A DNA stretch of 64,000 bases from SIRX01 sp965213905 (GTDB lineage: Bacteria; Actinomycetota; Rubrobacteria; Rubrobacterales; Rubrobacteraceae), in the NCBI GenBank assembly GCA_965213905.1, contig OZ243922.1:1674001-1738000 (forward strand), read 5' to 3'. Within the stretch, counting starts at the first letter, position 1, and each line of letters opens with the position of its first letter. Under the pieces are notes generated by a model. That model worked only from the letters and a program-made list of their open reading frames with translations. It was not told the origin of the DNA and did not search any database. The translations under genes were made by a program, and so were the position numbers. Below, one piece after another: positions 26,429-33,195 of this stretch.

Positions 26429-27226
26429 ATGGGACGTTTTAGCAGGGCCATTCGAGGTTTCTTCGGGAGGTTCCTCTCGGGGGTCGAACAACGCAACCCG
26501 GAAATTCTTCTCGAAAACGCCGTCCAGGACGAACTGGACAACCTCAAGAAGCTCCAGGTCGCGGCGGCCCGCACGATGGCCTACGAGAAGATGCTCGCCA
26601 ACGACGCCGCCACCAAACAGAAAACCGTAAACACCCGCGAGCGCCAGGCCCAAGAACTGGTGCACCGGGGCCAGCGGGATTCCGCCGTCCAGTTGGTGCA
26701 ACAAAAGCAAGAGGCGCAAAACAGCCTGGGTGAGATCGAAGCCCGCCTCGAAGAAGCCCGCCAGAACTCCCAACAAATGGAGGAGGCCTTCCGGGAGCAG
26801 GAGCGCCGCTACAACGACCTCGTCCGAGAGCGGGCCTCGCTCATGGAAGAAAACCAGCGGGCCCGCGCCATGCGCTCCGCAAACGAAGCCCGGGCGAACA
26901 TTTCCCTCTCCGACTCGTCCCGCGACCTGGACAAAGCCCGGCAGGCCATCCGGCAAGCCTCCTACGAGGCCGAGGCCGTCGGGGAGCTTGGCATGAGCGA
27001 CACGGAACGCCAGATCGCCGCCGCCGAGGTAGACGTAAAACGTCTCGACGCCGAACGCGAGCTGGAAGAGATGGAGGTCCAGATGGGCCTGCGAGAACCG
27101 GAATCTCTGGAACCCCCACCAGACGGAGGCCTCCCCGAAGAGCCGGTAGCCGAAGAGCCGGTAGCCGAAGAAGCCGGGTCGGCAAACGAGGGCGCCGAGG
27201 GCGGCCGGGAGGAGCCCCGTGGCTAG
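26429..27226 (+). CDS. pspA: PspA/IM30 family protein
   Basis: 265 residues, nearly all coiled coil. The N-terminal amphipathic helix GRFSRAIRGFFGRFL and the following NPEILLENAVQDELDNLKKLQVAAARTMA match PspA/IM30, the ESCRT-III-like membrane-remodelling proteins that protect the membrane during envelope stress. Unlike the short classical forms, it has a C-terminal tail of about 35 residues with EEPVAEEPVAEE repeats. It overlaps the next gene by eight bases and begins a four-gene operon (PspA, membrane coiled-coil protein, acidic protein, J-domain protein). Confidence 0.85.
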   Translation: MGRFSRAIRGFFGRFLSGVEQRNPEILLENAVQDELDNLKKLQVAAARTMAYEKMLANDAATKQKTVNTRERQAQELVHRGQRDSAVQLVQQKQEAQNSLGEIEARLEEARQNSQQMEEAFREQERRYNDLVRERASLMEENQRARAMRSANEARANISLSDSSRDLDKARQAIRQASYEAEAVGELGMSDTERQIAAAEVDVKRLDAERELEEMEVQMGLREPESLEPPPDGGLPEEPVAEEPVAEEAGSANEGAEGGREEPRG

Positions 27227-28013
27227 AAAACGTCCCCTCTCGCACACCCTCTACCGGATGATTCCTTTTGGCGCGTTCGCCGGGCTCGGTACTATGGCCG
27301 CCGCCGGTGACGCGTACATCCTTGCCGGAATGCTCGGGGCCGGTGCTGTTTACACGGGCAAGCGGCTGTTGGATCGCAAGGAGAACCGACGCCGGGAGTT
27401 GCGGACCCGGGCCCGGGAGAACGTGCGGGAGTTGGGCCGGGTGGCCCGGACGGACCGGGTGGCCGCCCCGCAAATGAAGAGCTTGGCCGCCCTGCAAGAA
27501 GGCGTGCTGGAGAGTTGGAACCTCCTGCCGGAAGAGTACGGCCCGCTGCTGGAAGAAGACATCTTTACGATCCTCGGGGAGGTCGAGGACGCCGTGCGGC
27601 TGGCGCGGCGGCGGTCGGCCCTGCGGCGCCACCTGGAGAACGTGGACCGGCGTGGCATCCGGCGTCGGATAAAAGACCTCGAAAAAGACCTCGCGGCTTT
27701 GGGGCCGGACTCGGAGCTTCGCGCGCCGTTCGAAGGCGCGCTGCAGAGCCGGCGCGAGGAGTTGGCCGGTTACGGAGACATACTCTCGGGTATAAGCGTC
27801 ATCAACGCGCAACTCGAAGGAGTAGAAAGTCTGTTGGGTAACCTACGCGGCGAACTCCTCGCCATAGACAAGGGGCTCTCGCCCAGTTCCATAGAACCGG
27901 GGCTCGCGCAGTTAAAAGAAAGAATCTCTTATTTCCGGCGCAGCCTCGACGAGGTAACCCGCACCGTAGATCATTTGCCAACCAACGTAACGGAGGAGTT
28001 GCCCACTAAATGA
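27219..28013 (+). CDS. Membrane-anchored coiled-coil protein, possible PspM-like partner
   Basis: 264 residues. A basic N terminus is followed by a hydrophobic hairpin (IPFGAFAGLGTMAAAGDAY and ILAGMLGAGAVY, about residues 15-45), then a long charged helical region with likely coiled coil to the end. No catalytic motif is visible. In mycobacteria PspA is encoded with a membrane partner (PspM) of similar plan, so a PspA membrane anchor is a reasonable inference; homology itself cannot be judged here. Overlaps of eight bases with pspA and four with the next gene show tight co-expression. Confidence 0.7.
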   Translation: MARKRPLSHTLYRMIPFGAFAGLGTMAAAGDAYILAGMLGAGAVYTGKRLLDRKENRRRELRTRARENVRELGRVARTDRVAAPQMKSLAALQEGVLESWNLLPEEYGPLLEEDIFTILGEVEDAVRLARRRSALRRHLENVDRRGIRRRIKDLEKDLAALGPDSELRAPFEGALQSRREELAGYGDILSGISVINAQLEGVESLLGNLRGELLAIDKGLSPSSIEPGLAQLKERISYFRRSLDEVTRTVDHLPTNVTEELPTK

Positions 28014-28810
28014 GCGAAGAACGGCCCACCCGCAGAAGCTTCTTCAACCGTATGTTCTCACCGGAAGAGGAAGGCGAGGAGACCATGGTATTTTCGCCCG
28101 AAAACGCCGGGCTTGAACAGGAACCCGAGGAGCCTATGGAGAAACCCCAAGGACTAACCGTAGAACGGGCGGCGGAGGTGATCCGGAGCATCCCGAACGA
28201 GGTGCCCTACGGGAGCGCCGTGCCCATCGTGCGGCTGACCCTGGAGGCCGCCGGCATAAGCATGAGCGAGCTCGGGACCTCGACCCGGGCGCGGGAGTCG
28301 AAGCTCAACTCCGTGATCGAGCAGCGCCAGGGACGCATAAAGAAGCTCGGGGACGATACCGACAAAGCCGTGCGCTACAAAGAGCAGGAGATCAAAGCCC
28401 TACAGGACGACATAAAGAAGTTCCGCCAGGCCCGGGACAACGGGGTTACCCAGGAGGAGGAGAAGATCTCCCAAGCCCGGGTGGGGCTCGAAGAGGTGGA
28501 CCTCGTCCGCAGCTTTTTCGACCTGCCCGAGAAGGAAGAACCCTCCGCCGTCGGGAAGGCGGAACCCCTCGAAGAGCTTCCCCCCGTCGGGGGAGCCGCT
28601 GGGGGTACCGCTGGGGACGTCTCCGACGAGGACACGACGTCTTCCGGAAGACTGCCGCAAGAAGACCCCGGGGACTCCACCGGGGATGAGACCCAAATTT
28701 TGGGTCGTCCGGAGCCGGAGGAAGAGTCGGACATGGACGAGACCCAGGTGTTGCGCCGTCCCGGGCCGCTCTCTGAGAACTGGGAAACCCGGGGGCGCGG
28801 CGAGCAGTGA
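28010..28810 (+). CDS. Acidic adaptor-like protein with three FHA-type threonine motifs
   Basis: 266 residues, unrecognised family. The centre (residues about 50-175) is a conserved-looking helical region with a coiled coil (RIKKLGDDTDKAVRYKEQEI). Disordered acidic ends carry three similar motifs: EETMVFSP around Thr25, DETQILGRP around Thr228 and DETQVLRRP around Thr245. The pattern acidic-E-T-x-(V/I)-(F/L) resembles phospho-threonine sites recognised by FHA domains and phosphorylated by PknB-type kinases (as in GarA). It overlaps both neighbours by four bases. An adaptor that links PspA to signalling is an inference. Confidence 0.65.
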   Translation: MSEERPTRRSFFNRMFSPEEEGEETMVFSPENAGLEQEPEEPMEKPQGLTVERAAEVIRSIPNEVPYGSAVPIVRLTLEAAGISMSELGTSTRARESKLNSVIEQRQGRIKKLGDDTDKAVRYKEQEIKALQDDIKKFRQARDNGVTQEEEKISQARVGLEEVDLVRSFFDLPEKEEPSAVGKAEPLEELPPVGGAAGGTAGDVSDEDTTSSGRLPQEDPGDSTGDETQILGRPEPEEESDMDETQVLRRPGPLSENWETRGRGEQ

Positions 28811-29328
28811 GCATCCCGCGCCGGTTGGGCCGTCTCGCCCGGGGGTTCGTGCTGAACCTCCAGGAAGACGACCGGCTGCGCGAGACCCTGAGGACCGGCC
28901 GGGAGCGCGGCGAGACCTTGCGGGACTCTTTCGGGGGGGCTTTCGAGGCCGCCTGGCGCGGCGCCGCCGAAGAGTGGCGCACGGCGGAGGAAGAACGGCA
29001 AGCCGAGGAGCAGCAAGACCCTGGGGAAAGAGACACCGGGGAGAGGGGGCAGGGCCGCCCCCGGGACGGGTCCGGCCGGCGGGGCTACTCTTCGACCACC
29101 TTCGCGCCCAGGAAATTTCCCCCGCCGGTTCTCAAGGCTTACGAGAGGTTGGATCTCCTACCGGGGAGCGGCTTGGAAGAAATAAGCCGCAAACGCCGGG
29201 AGTTGATCAAACGCTACCACCCGGACCGTTTCTCGGAGCCCGACAAGCGCGTCCGCGCCGAGCGGCTGACCGCCGAGATCAACGCCGCCCACGACACCAT
29301 CTCCAGGTATCTGACCCGCGGCCGCTAA
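28807..29328 (+). CDS. J-domain (DnaJ-like) protein
   Basis: 173 residues from GTG 28807, overlapping the previous stop by four bases. Residues 1-60 are helical and charged, 60-105 a Gly/Arg/Glu linker, and the C-terminal part is a J domain: AYERLDLLPGSGLEEISRKR, then the HPD triad at 138-140 in KRYHPDRF, and a helix ending AHDTISRYL. A J domain recruits and stimulates an Hsp70 ATPase; here the HPD is C-terminal, as in specialised co-chaperones rather than DnaJ itself. Its place as last gene of a PspA operon suggests Hsp70-driven remodelling of the membrane-stress complex. Confidence 0.82.
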   Translation: MSIPRRLGRLARGFVLNLQEDDRLRETLRTGRERGETLRDSFGGAFEAAWRGAAEEWRTAEEERQAEEQQDPGERDTGERGQGRPRDGSGRRGYSSTTFAPRKFPPPVLKAYERLDLLPGSGLEEISRKRRELIKRYHPDRFSEPDKRVRAERLTAEINAAHDTISRYLTRGR

Positions 29329-29376
29329 CCTCCCGCACCACCGAAAAACTTCACCGCAATCCATGCCAACGGCGGT

Positions 29377-29382
29377 TAAAAT
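29377..29382 (+). promoter_or_regulatory. -10 element placed for a leaderless HNH mRNA
   Basis: TAAAAT ends eight bases before the GTG at 29391; transcription would start at or next to the start codon. Confidence 0.35.
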
Positions 29383-29390
29383 CTTGCGTC

Positions 29391-29696
29391 GTGAACTCCC
29401 ACCCTAACAACCCCCGGGCCTGTGAGTTGTGCAAACGTCCGGTGGGACGCCTCACCCGCCACCACCTTATCCCGCGCAGCCGCTACCGGAAAAAGCGCGC
29501 CAGGCGTACCTTTACCAAAGAGCGTATGCAGCAGGTCGCACTGCTCTGTCCAGCCTGCCACCGCCAGATCCACAAAACCTTCACCGAGAAAGAGCTGGAG
29601 CAGGAATACAACACCATAGAAACCCTCAAAAGCCAACCCGAGATAGCCAAATTCGTCAAGTGGATAGAACGCAAACCCCACGGCGTCGTCCGGTAG
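29391..29696 (+). CDS. Small HNH endonuclease-type protein
   Basis: 101 residues from GTG 29391. The zinc-binding pairs CELC and CPAC frame a TRHHLIPRSRY segment and CHRQIHKTF, giving the HNH nuclease fold of the small stand-alone type. No other domain is attached. A TAAAAT at 29377-29382 lies eight bases before the GTG and no ribosome site is present, so the message may be leaderless. It lies between the PspA operon and the recombinase gene; a role in recombination or repair is possible but unproven. Confidence 0.8.
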   Translation: MNSHPNNPRACELCKRPVGRLTRHHLIPRSRYRKKRARRTFTKERMQQVALLCPACHRQIHKTFTEKELEQEYNTIETLKSQPEIAKFVKWIERKPHGVVR

Positions 29697-29748
29697 AACG
29701 GCCGCGGAGCCGACCGGTAACGCAACGTTAGCGCAAGAAACACCCGTT

Positions 29749-29768
29749 TGCCGTTAAAATAAACGGCA
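29749..29768 (+). promoter_or_regulatory. Inverted repeat with -10 element abutting the recombinase start
   Basis: TGCCGTT (29749-29755) and AACGGCA (29762-29768) form a perfect 7-bp inverted repeat whose last base is the A of the ATG. TAAAAT at 29755-29760 lies in its centre, seven bases before the ATG. It looks like an autoregulatory operator over a promoter giving a leaderless message. Confidence 0.45.
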
Positions 29769-30601
29769 TGAGAGTAAACGCCCTAATCGAAGGCTTCACC
29801 GCGCACCTGGCCGACGACGAGTACACCAGCCCCCGCACCGCCGAGTTCTACGAGGCCGACATCCGCGAGTTCGCGGCCTTTTTATACGGAAAAGGCGTAA
29901 CCGAAGCAGAAAAACTGGGCGTCGGCAGCGTCATGGACTTCCGAAACCATCTGCTAGCCGAGAATCGCAAACGCTTCACCGTCTATCGTAAAGACGCGGC
30001 GGTAAGGCGTTTTCTCGACTGGGCCAGGACCAGTGCGGAGGCGAACCTGGATTTCGATCCCATAGAGCCCATGCACCAGCCGCTGAACCAGCAAATAGTA
30101 TTTCTCGAAGAGGACGAAGAAAAACAACTACTCTCTTTCCCCATAAACCGGGCCGAAGACGCCCGCGACGCCACCGTCATCCGGCTCATGCTCGACACCG
30201 GCGTTACGGTCAGTGAGATCCGGAGCGTTCTCCGCTCTGACGTGGACCTCGGGGCCGCCCGGATACACCTCGGCGGCCCCGGCTCCCACTTGGCCCCCCG
30301 CGGGCGGCGACTTTCAGAAAAAACTATAGAAACGCTTCATACATATCTGGGGATGCGAAAGGACGAGACGCCGGAGTTGGTCGTGGGCCGTGCCGCCCGT
30401 CCCGTGGTTACCTCCAAATCGCTCCAGAATGCCATTTGGAAGCGTTGTGAGCAGGTCGGTATGTGGCGGGTTTCCCCCATGAACCTCCGCCACACCTTCG
30501 CCATCCGGCTACTCCGGAACGGCGCGACCCTAACCGAGCTAAAAGACGCCCTCGGAGTGCGTGACACCACCAATATCGGAGTGTACAAAAAGTTCGTATA
30601 A
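29768..30601 (+). CDS. Tyrosine recombinase-fold protein lacking key catalytic residues
   Basis: 277 residues with the XerC/D plan: SAM-like core-binding domain (residues 1-90) and catalytic-fold domain (110-277). The nucleophile Tyr273 (IGVYKKF) and Arg241 in NLRHTFA are kept. The first catalytic Arg of the usual TGLRxSE motif is Thr147 (TGVTVSE), the HxLRH histidine is Met238, the LGH histidine is Val264, and no lysine is seen in the beta-hairpin. It is therefore predicted to be inactive or severely weakened as a recombinase, possibly acting as a DNA-binding or architectural protein. It directly precedes the modular low-complexity gene series. Confidence 0.75.
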   Translation: MRVNALIEGFTAHLADDEYTSPRTAEFYEADIREFAAFLYGKGVTEAEKLGVGSVMDFRNHLLAENRKRFTVYRKDAAVRRFLDWARTSAEANLDFDPIEPMHQPLNQQIVFLEEDEEKQLLSFPINRAEDARDATVIRLMLDTGVTVSEIRSVLRSDVDLGAARIHLGGPGSHLAPRGRRLSEKTIETLHTYLGMRKDETPELVVGRAARPVVTSKSLQNAIWKRCEQVGMWRVSPMNLRHTFAIRLLRNGATLTELKDALGVRDTTNIGVYKKFV

Positions 30602-30702
30602 AAACGTCTCGCCAGACGCTTTTCGCGCATTCTAAGGGAATTAGTGTGACTGTAAGGCCTCGGAACGGCTCGAAAGCAAAAGAGGTTTGTGATCTTCTGG
30701 AA

Positions 30703-30752
30703 CGTGGCATATATAGCTTGTTAACTTTGATCGCATCGTGGCCTATATAAGC
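30703..30752 (+). promoter_or_regulatory. Duplicated CGTGGC-TATATA element before the LEA-like gene
   Basis: CGTGGCATATATAGC (30703-30717) and CGTGGCCTATATAAGC (30737-30752) are near copies 34 bases apart in the 182-base gap before the 786-residue repeat protein. Either TATATA could be a -10 element; the duplication suggests a regulator site. Confidence 0.35.
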
Positions 30753-30783
30753 GGGCCACCGGCTAAGTAAAGGGGAAAGCAGG

Positions 30784-33144
30784 ATGGCAGCCGAGGGTTC
30801 GGGTACACAGCAGCAGACCACAGATCAGGAATCTCAGGAAGAACAGCAGTCAAACCAGCAACAATCCAACGGCCAAGAGACGGACGAACAGCAGTCGCAG
30901 GATCAGCAACTGCAAGATCAGGCAGAACGGGAAGAACAAGCAGAGGAAAGGGTTCGGGACGACAATACGCCGGTACCGAAAAACGACCCTCGCACCTCGG
31001 TTCAGAAAGAAGAAGAATATCGCTTCGCGGCCAACATACCCGGGGACCAGACGATCCCCGAGAAGGAATACGCCGACTATACACTTCATTACGATGAAGA
31101 TGATGCAACGGCCGGCAAGATCCCCGACGTGTTGCTCGACGTGCCGGTGGTCAAGGTAGATGAGATCAACTTCGAACTCAACGACCTGCGGGCCAAAGTT
31201 TCTCTGTTCGCCAAGGTGCTCGACCTGGTAGAGCTCTCTGTCGGTGTAGACGCTTACCTCGGGCGGGTCAAACTGGTGATAACGGGCGTCGAAGCCCAGG
31301 CGCTCTTGAAGGTTCGCCTCGACAACGTAACCGCCATTATTGACCGGGTTCTTACCACGATAGACCGGAACCCCCAAATCATCGAGAAGCTCGTCGAGGG
31401 TGTCAGTTCCGCCGTCGAGGACGTCGGCGAGGGGGCTGGATCCGCTGTGGAAGACGTCGGTGAGGGCGCTGGCGAACTGGTTGGCGAGGGTGTCAGCTCT
31501 GCTGTAGAAGACGTCGGCGAAGGCGCAGGCTCTGCCGTAGAAGATGTAGGTGAAGGAGCCGGATCTGCTGTAGAAGACGTTGGTGAGGGCGCGGGTTCCG
31601 CCGTCGAGGATGTAGGTGAAGGCGCAGGTTCCGCTGTTGAGGATGTTGGTGAAGGTGCAGGCTCGGCTGTAGAGGATGTTGGCGAGGGAGCTGGAGAGGC
31701 CGTCGAGGATGTTGGAGAGGGCGCCGGAGAGGCTGTAGAAAGCACCGGTGAAGCCGTAGAAGATGTAGGCGAAGGAGCTGGTGAAGCCGTAGAAAGCACG
31801 GGCGAGGCAGTCGAAGACGTTGGTGAAGGCGCCGGAGAGGCAGTCGAGAGTACGGGCGAAGCCGTAGAAGACGTAGGAGAAGGTGCTGGAGAGGCTGTAG
31901 AAGAAGTCGGCGAGGGTGCGGGACAAGCCGCCGAGCAAGCAGGTGAAGCGGCCCAAGAGGTCGGTGAGGGCGCCGGACAAGCTGCACAGGAGGTTGGCGA
32001 AGGAGCCGGCCAGGCGGCAGAACAGGCTGGTGAGGCGGCGCAAGAAGTCGGCGAAGGAGCCGGCGAGGCGGCGCAGGAAGCGGGCCAAGCCGCGGGGGAG
32101 GCGGCTGAAGGCGTGAGCGATACTGCAGAGCAGGCCACGGAACAGGTGGGCGAGGTGGCACAGGAGGCGACGGACGTGGCCGGACAAGCAACCGAGCAAG
32201 CTACCGACACCGCCCAGCAAGCAACCGAGCAGGCTACAGATACTGCCCAAGAAGCCACCCAACAGGCAACGGACACCGCGCAGGAGGCGACGGAGCAAGC
32301 CACCGAAACCGCCCAGCAGGCGGGTGAGCAGGCGACGGACACTGCCCAAGAAGTAACCCAGCAGGCTACTGATACTGCAGAGGGTGCTGCACAGCAGGCG
32401 ACAGATGTTGCTGGAGAAGCTGCGGAACAGACGCAGGAGACCGCCCAGCAGGCGACGCAGCAAGCCCAGGACACCGCCGAGGGTGCCGCCGAACAGGCCC
32501 AGGGCACTGTACAAGAAGCTGCGGGGCAAGCTCAAGAAGCCGCGGGCGGCGCGGCCCAGCAAGCCCAGGGCACGGCGGAACAAGCGGCCGGGCAAGCCAC
32601 TGAGCAGGCCGGCCAGGCGGCGGAAGGTGTCCAGGAGACTGCAGGACAGGCTACCGAACAGGCTGGTCAGGCAGCGGAGGGCGCGCAGGAAACCGCGGGG
32701 CAAGCTGGCGAAGCCGCACAAGGTGCAGCAGATCAGGCGGCCGAACAAGCGTCGGAAACCGCAGGGCAAGCCACAGAAGAAGCCGGACAGGTTGCAGAAG
32801 GTGCCCAGGAAACCGCCGGCCAAGCCGCTGAACAAGCCCCGGAGGGTGTCCAGCAAGCTGCGGGTGACGCGCAAGAGGCCGGCCAGACCGCCGAACAGGC
32901 TGAAGAACAGCACACTTCGCAGCACACGGTCAGCGAGGACGGTATCATTCTCGTAACCACGCTAAACGCGAACGGGGAGGTAATCGGCGAAGACCTCGTC
33001 GGCAACGTCGAAGACTTACCGGTACAGGAAGAGTACATAGACGATCAGGGGCGTGTGATCAGCCGGGTTCAAGACGGCGCCGGAAACTTCTACGAGCAGG
33101 TGCTCGACGACGAGGGAAACATGATCGAGGTGCGAAGCGCCTGA
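30784..33144 (+). CDS. LEA-like hendecad-repeat protein with GVDA and acidic C-terminal modules
   Basis: 786 residues, five segments. 1-80: Gln/Glu-rich disordered. About 115-203: a compact module (LDVPVVKVDEINFELNDL, VGVDAYLGRVKLVI, GVEAQALLKVRLDNV) shared with the gene at 38402. 207-427: repeats of the 11-mer SAVEDVGEGAG and the 18-mer EAVESTGEAVEDVGEGAG. 430-700: further 11-mers such as TEQATDTAQEA. 704-786: an acidic module shared with the gene at 35909. The hendecad helix pattern resembles group-3 LEA proteins, which protect dry or frozen cells. No signal peptide or membrane span is seen. GGGGA upstream of the ATG is the likely ribosome site. Confidence 0.75.
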   Translation: MAAEGSGTQQQTTDQESQEEQQSNQQQSNGQETDEQQSQDQQLQDQAEREEQAEERVRDDNTPVPKNDPRTSVQKEEEYRFAANIPGDQTIPEKEYADYTLHYDEDDATAGKIPDVLLDVPVVKVDEINFELNDLRAKVSLFAKVLDLVELSVGVDAYLGRVKLVITGVEAQALLKVRLDNVTAIIDRVLTTIDRNPQIIEKLVEGVSSAVEDVGEGAGSAVEDVGEGAGELVGEGVSSAVEDVGEGAGSAVEDVGEGAGSAVEDVGEGAGSAVEDVGEGAGSAVEDVGEGAGSAVEDVGEGAGEAVEDVGEGAGEAVESTGEAVEDVGEGAGEAVESTGEAVEDVGEGAGEAVESTGEAVEDVGEGAGEAVEEVGEGAGQAAEQAGEAAQEVGEGAGQAAQEVGEGAGQAAEQAGEAAQEVGEGAGEAAQEAGQAAGEAAEGVSDTAEQATEQVGEVAQEATDVAGQATEQATDTAQQATEQATDTAQEATQQATDTAQEATEQATETAQQAGEQATDTAQEVTQQATDTAEGAAQQATDVAGEAAEQTQETAQQATQQAQDTAEGAAEQAQGTVQEAAGQAQEAAGGAAQQAQGTAEQAAGQATEQAGQAAEGVQETAGQATEQAGQAAEGAQETAGQAGEAAQGAADQAAEQASETAGQATEEAGQVAEGAQETAGQAAEQAPEGVQQAAGDAQEAGQTAEQAEEQHTSQHTVSEDGIILVTTLNANGEVIGEDLVGNVEDLPVQEEYIDDQGRVISRVQDGAGNFYEQVLDDEGNMIEVRSA
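31400..32900 (+). repeat. 33-base and 54-base coding tandem repeats
   Basis: The DNA follows the 11- and 18-residue protein repeats of the 786-residue protein. Between 31.4 and 31.9 kb the units are nearly identical; from 31.9 to 32.9 kb they are more diverged. Synonymous third-base differences between copies show that the protein pattern, not just the DNA, has been kept. Confidence 0.8.
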
Positions 33145-33195
33145 GGCCTGGGAAGGTCGCGTCGAAAGCAACGAACCAGAGGAGGAGACGTAGCA

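Noticed and set aside
28686..29390. Long Arg/Pro-rich frame leading into the HNH gene
   Set aside because: It is an out-of-frame reading of the acidic and J-domain genes; only the part from 29391 has HNH features.
31400..31900. Regular 33-base repeats that might suggest a CRISPR array
   Set aside because: No unique spacers; the repeats are contiguous, in frame and encode 11-residue units.
30850..32925. Very long open frames on the minus strand across the repeat gene, encoding Leu/Phe-rich or Ser/Ala-rich proteins
   Set aside because: They are antisense images of the periodic GC-rich repeats; no ribosome sites, biased composition, and the plus strand has a coherent modular protein.
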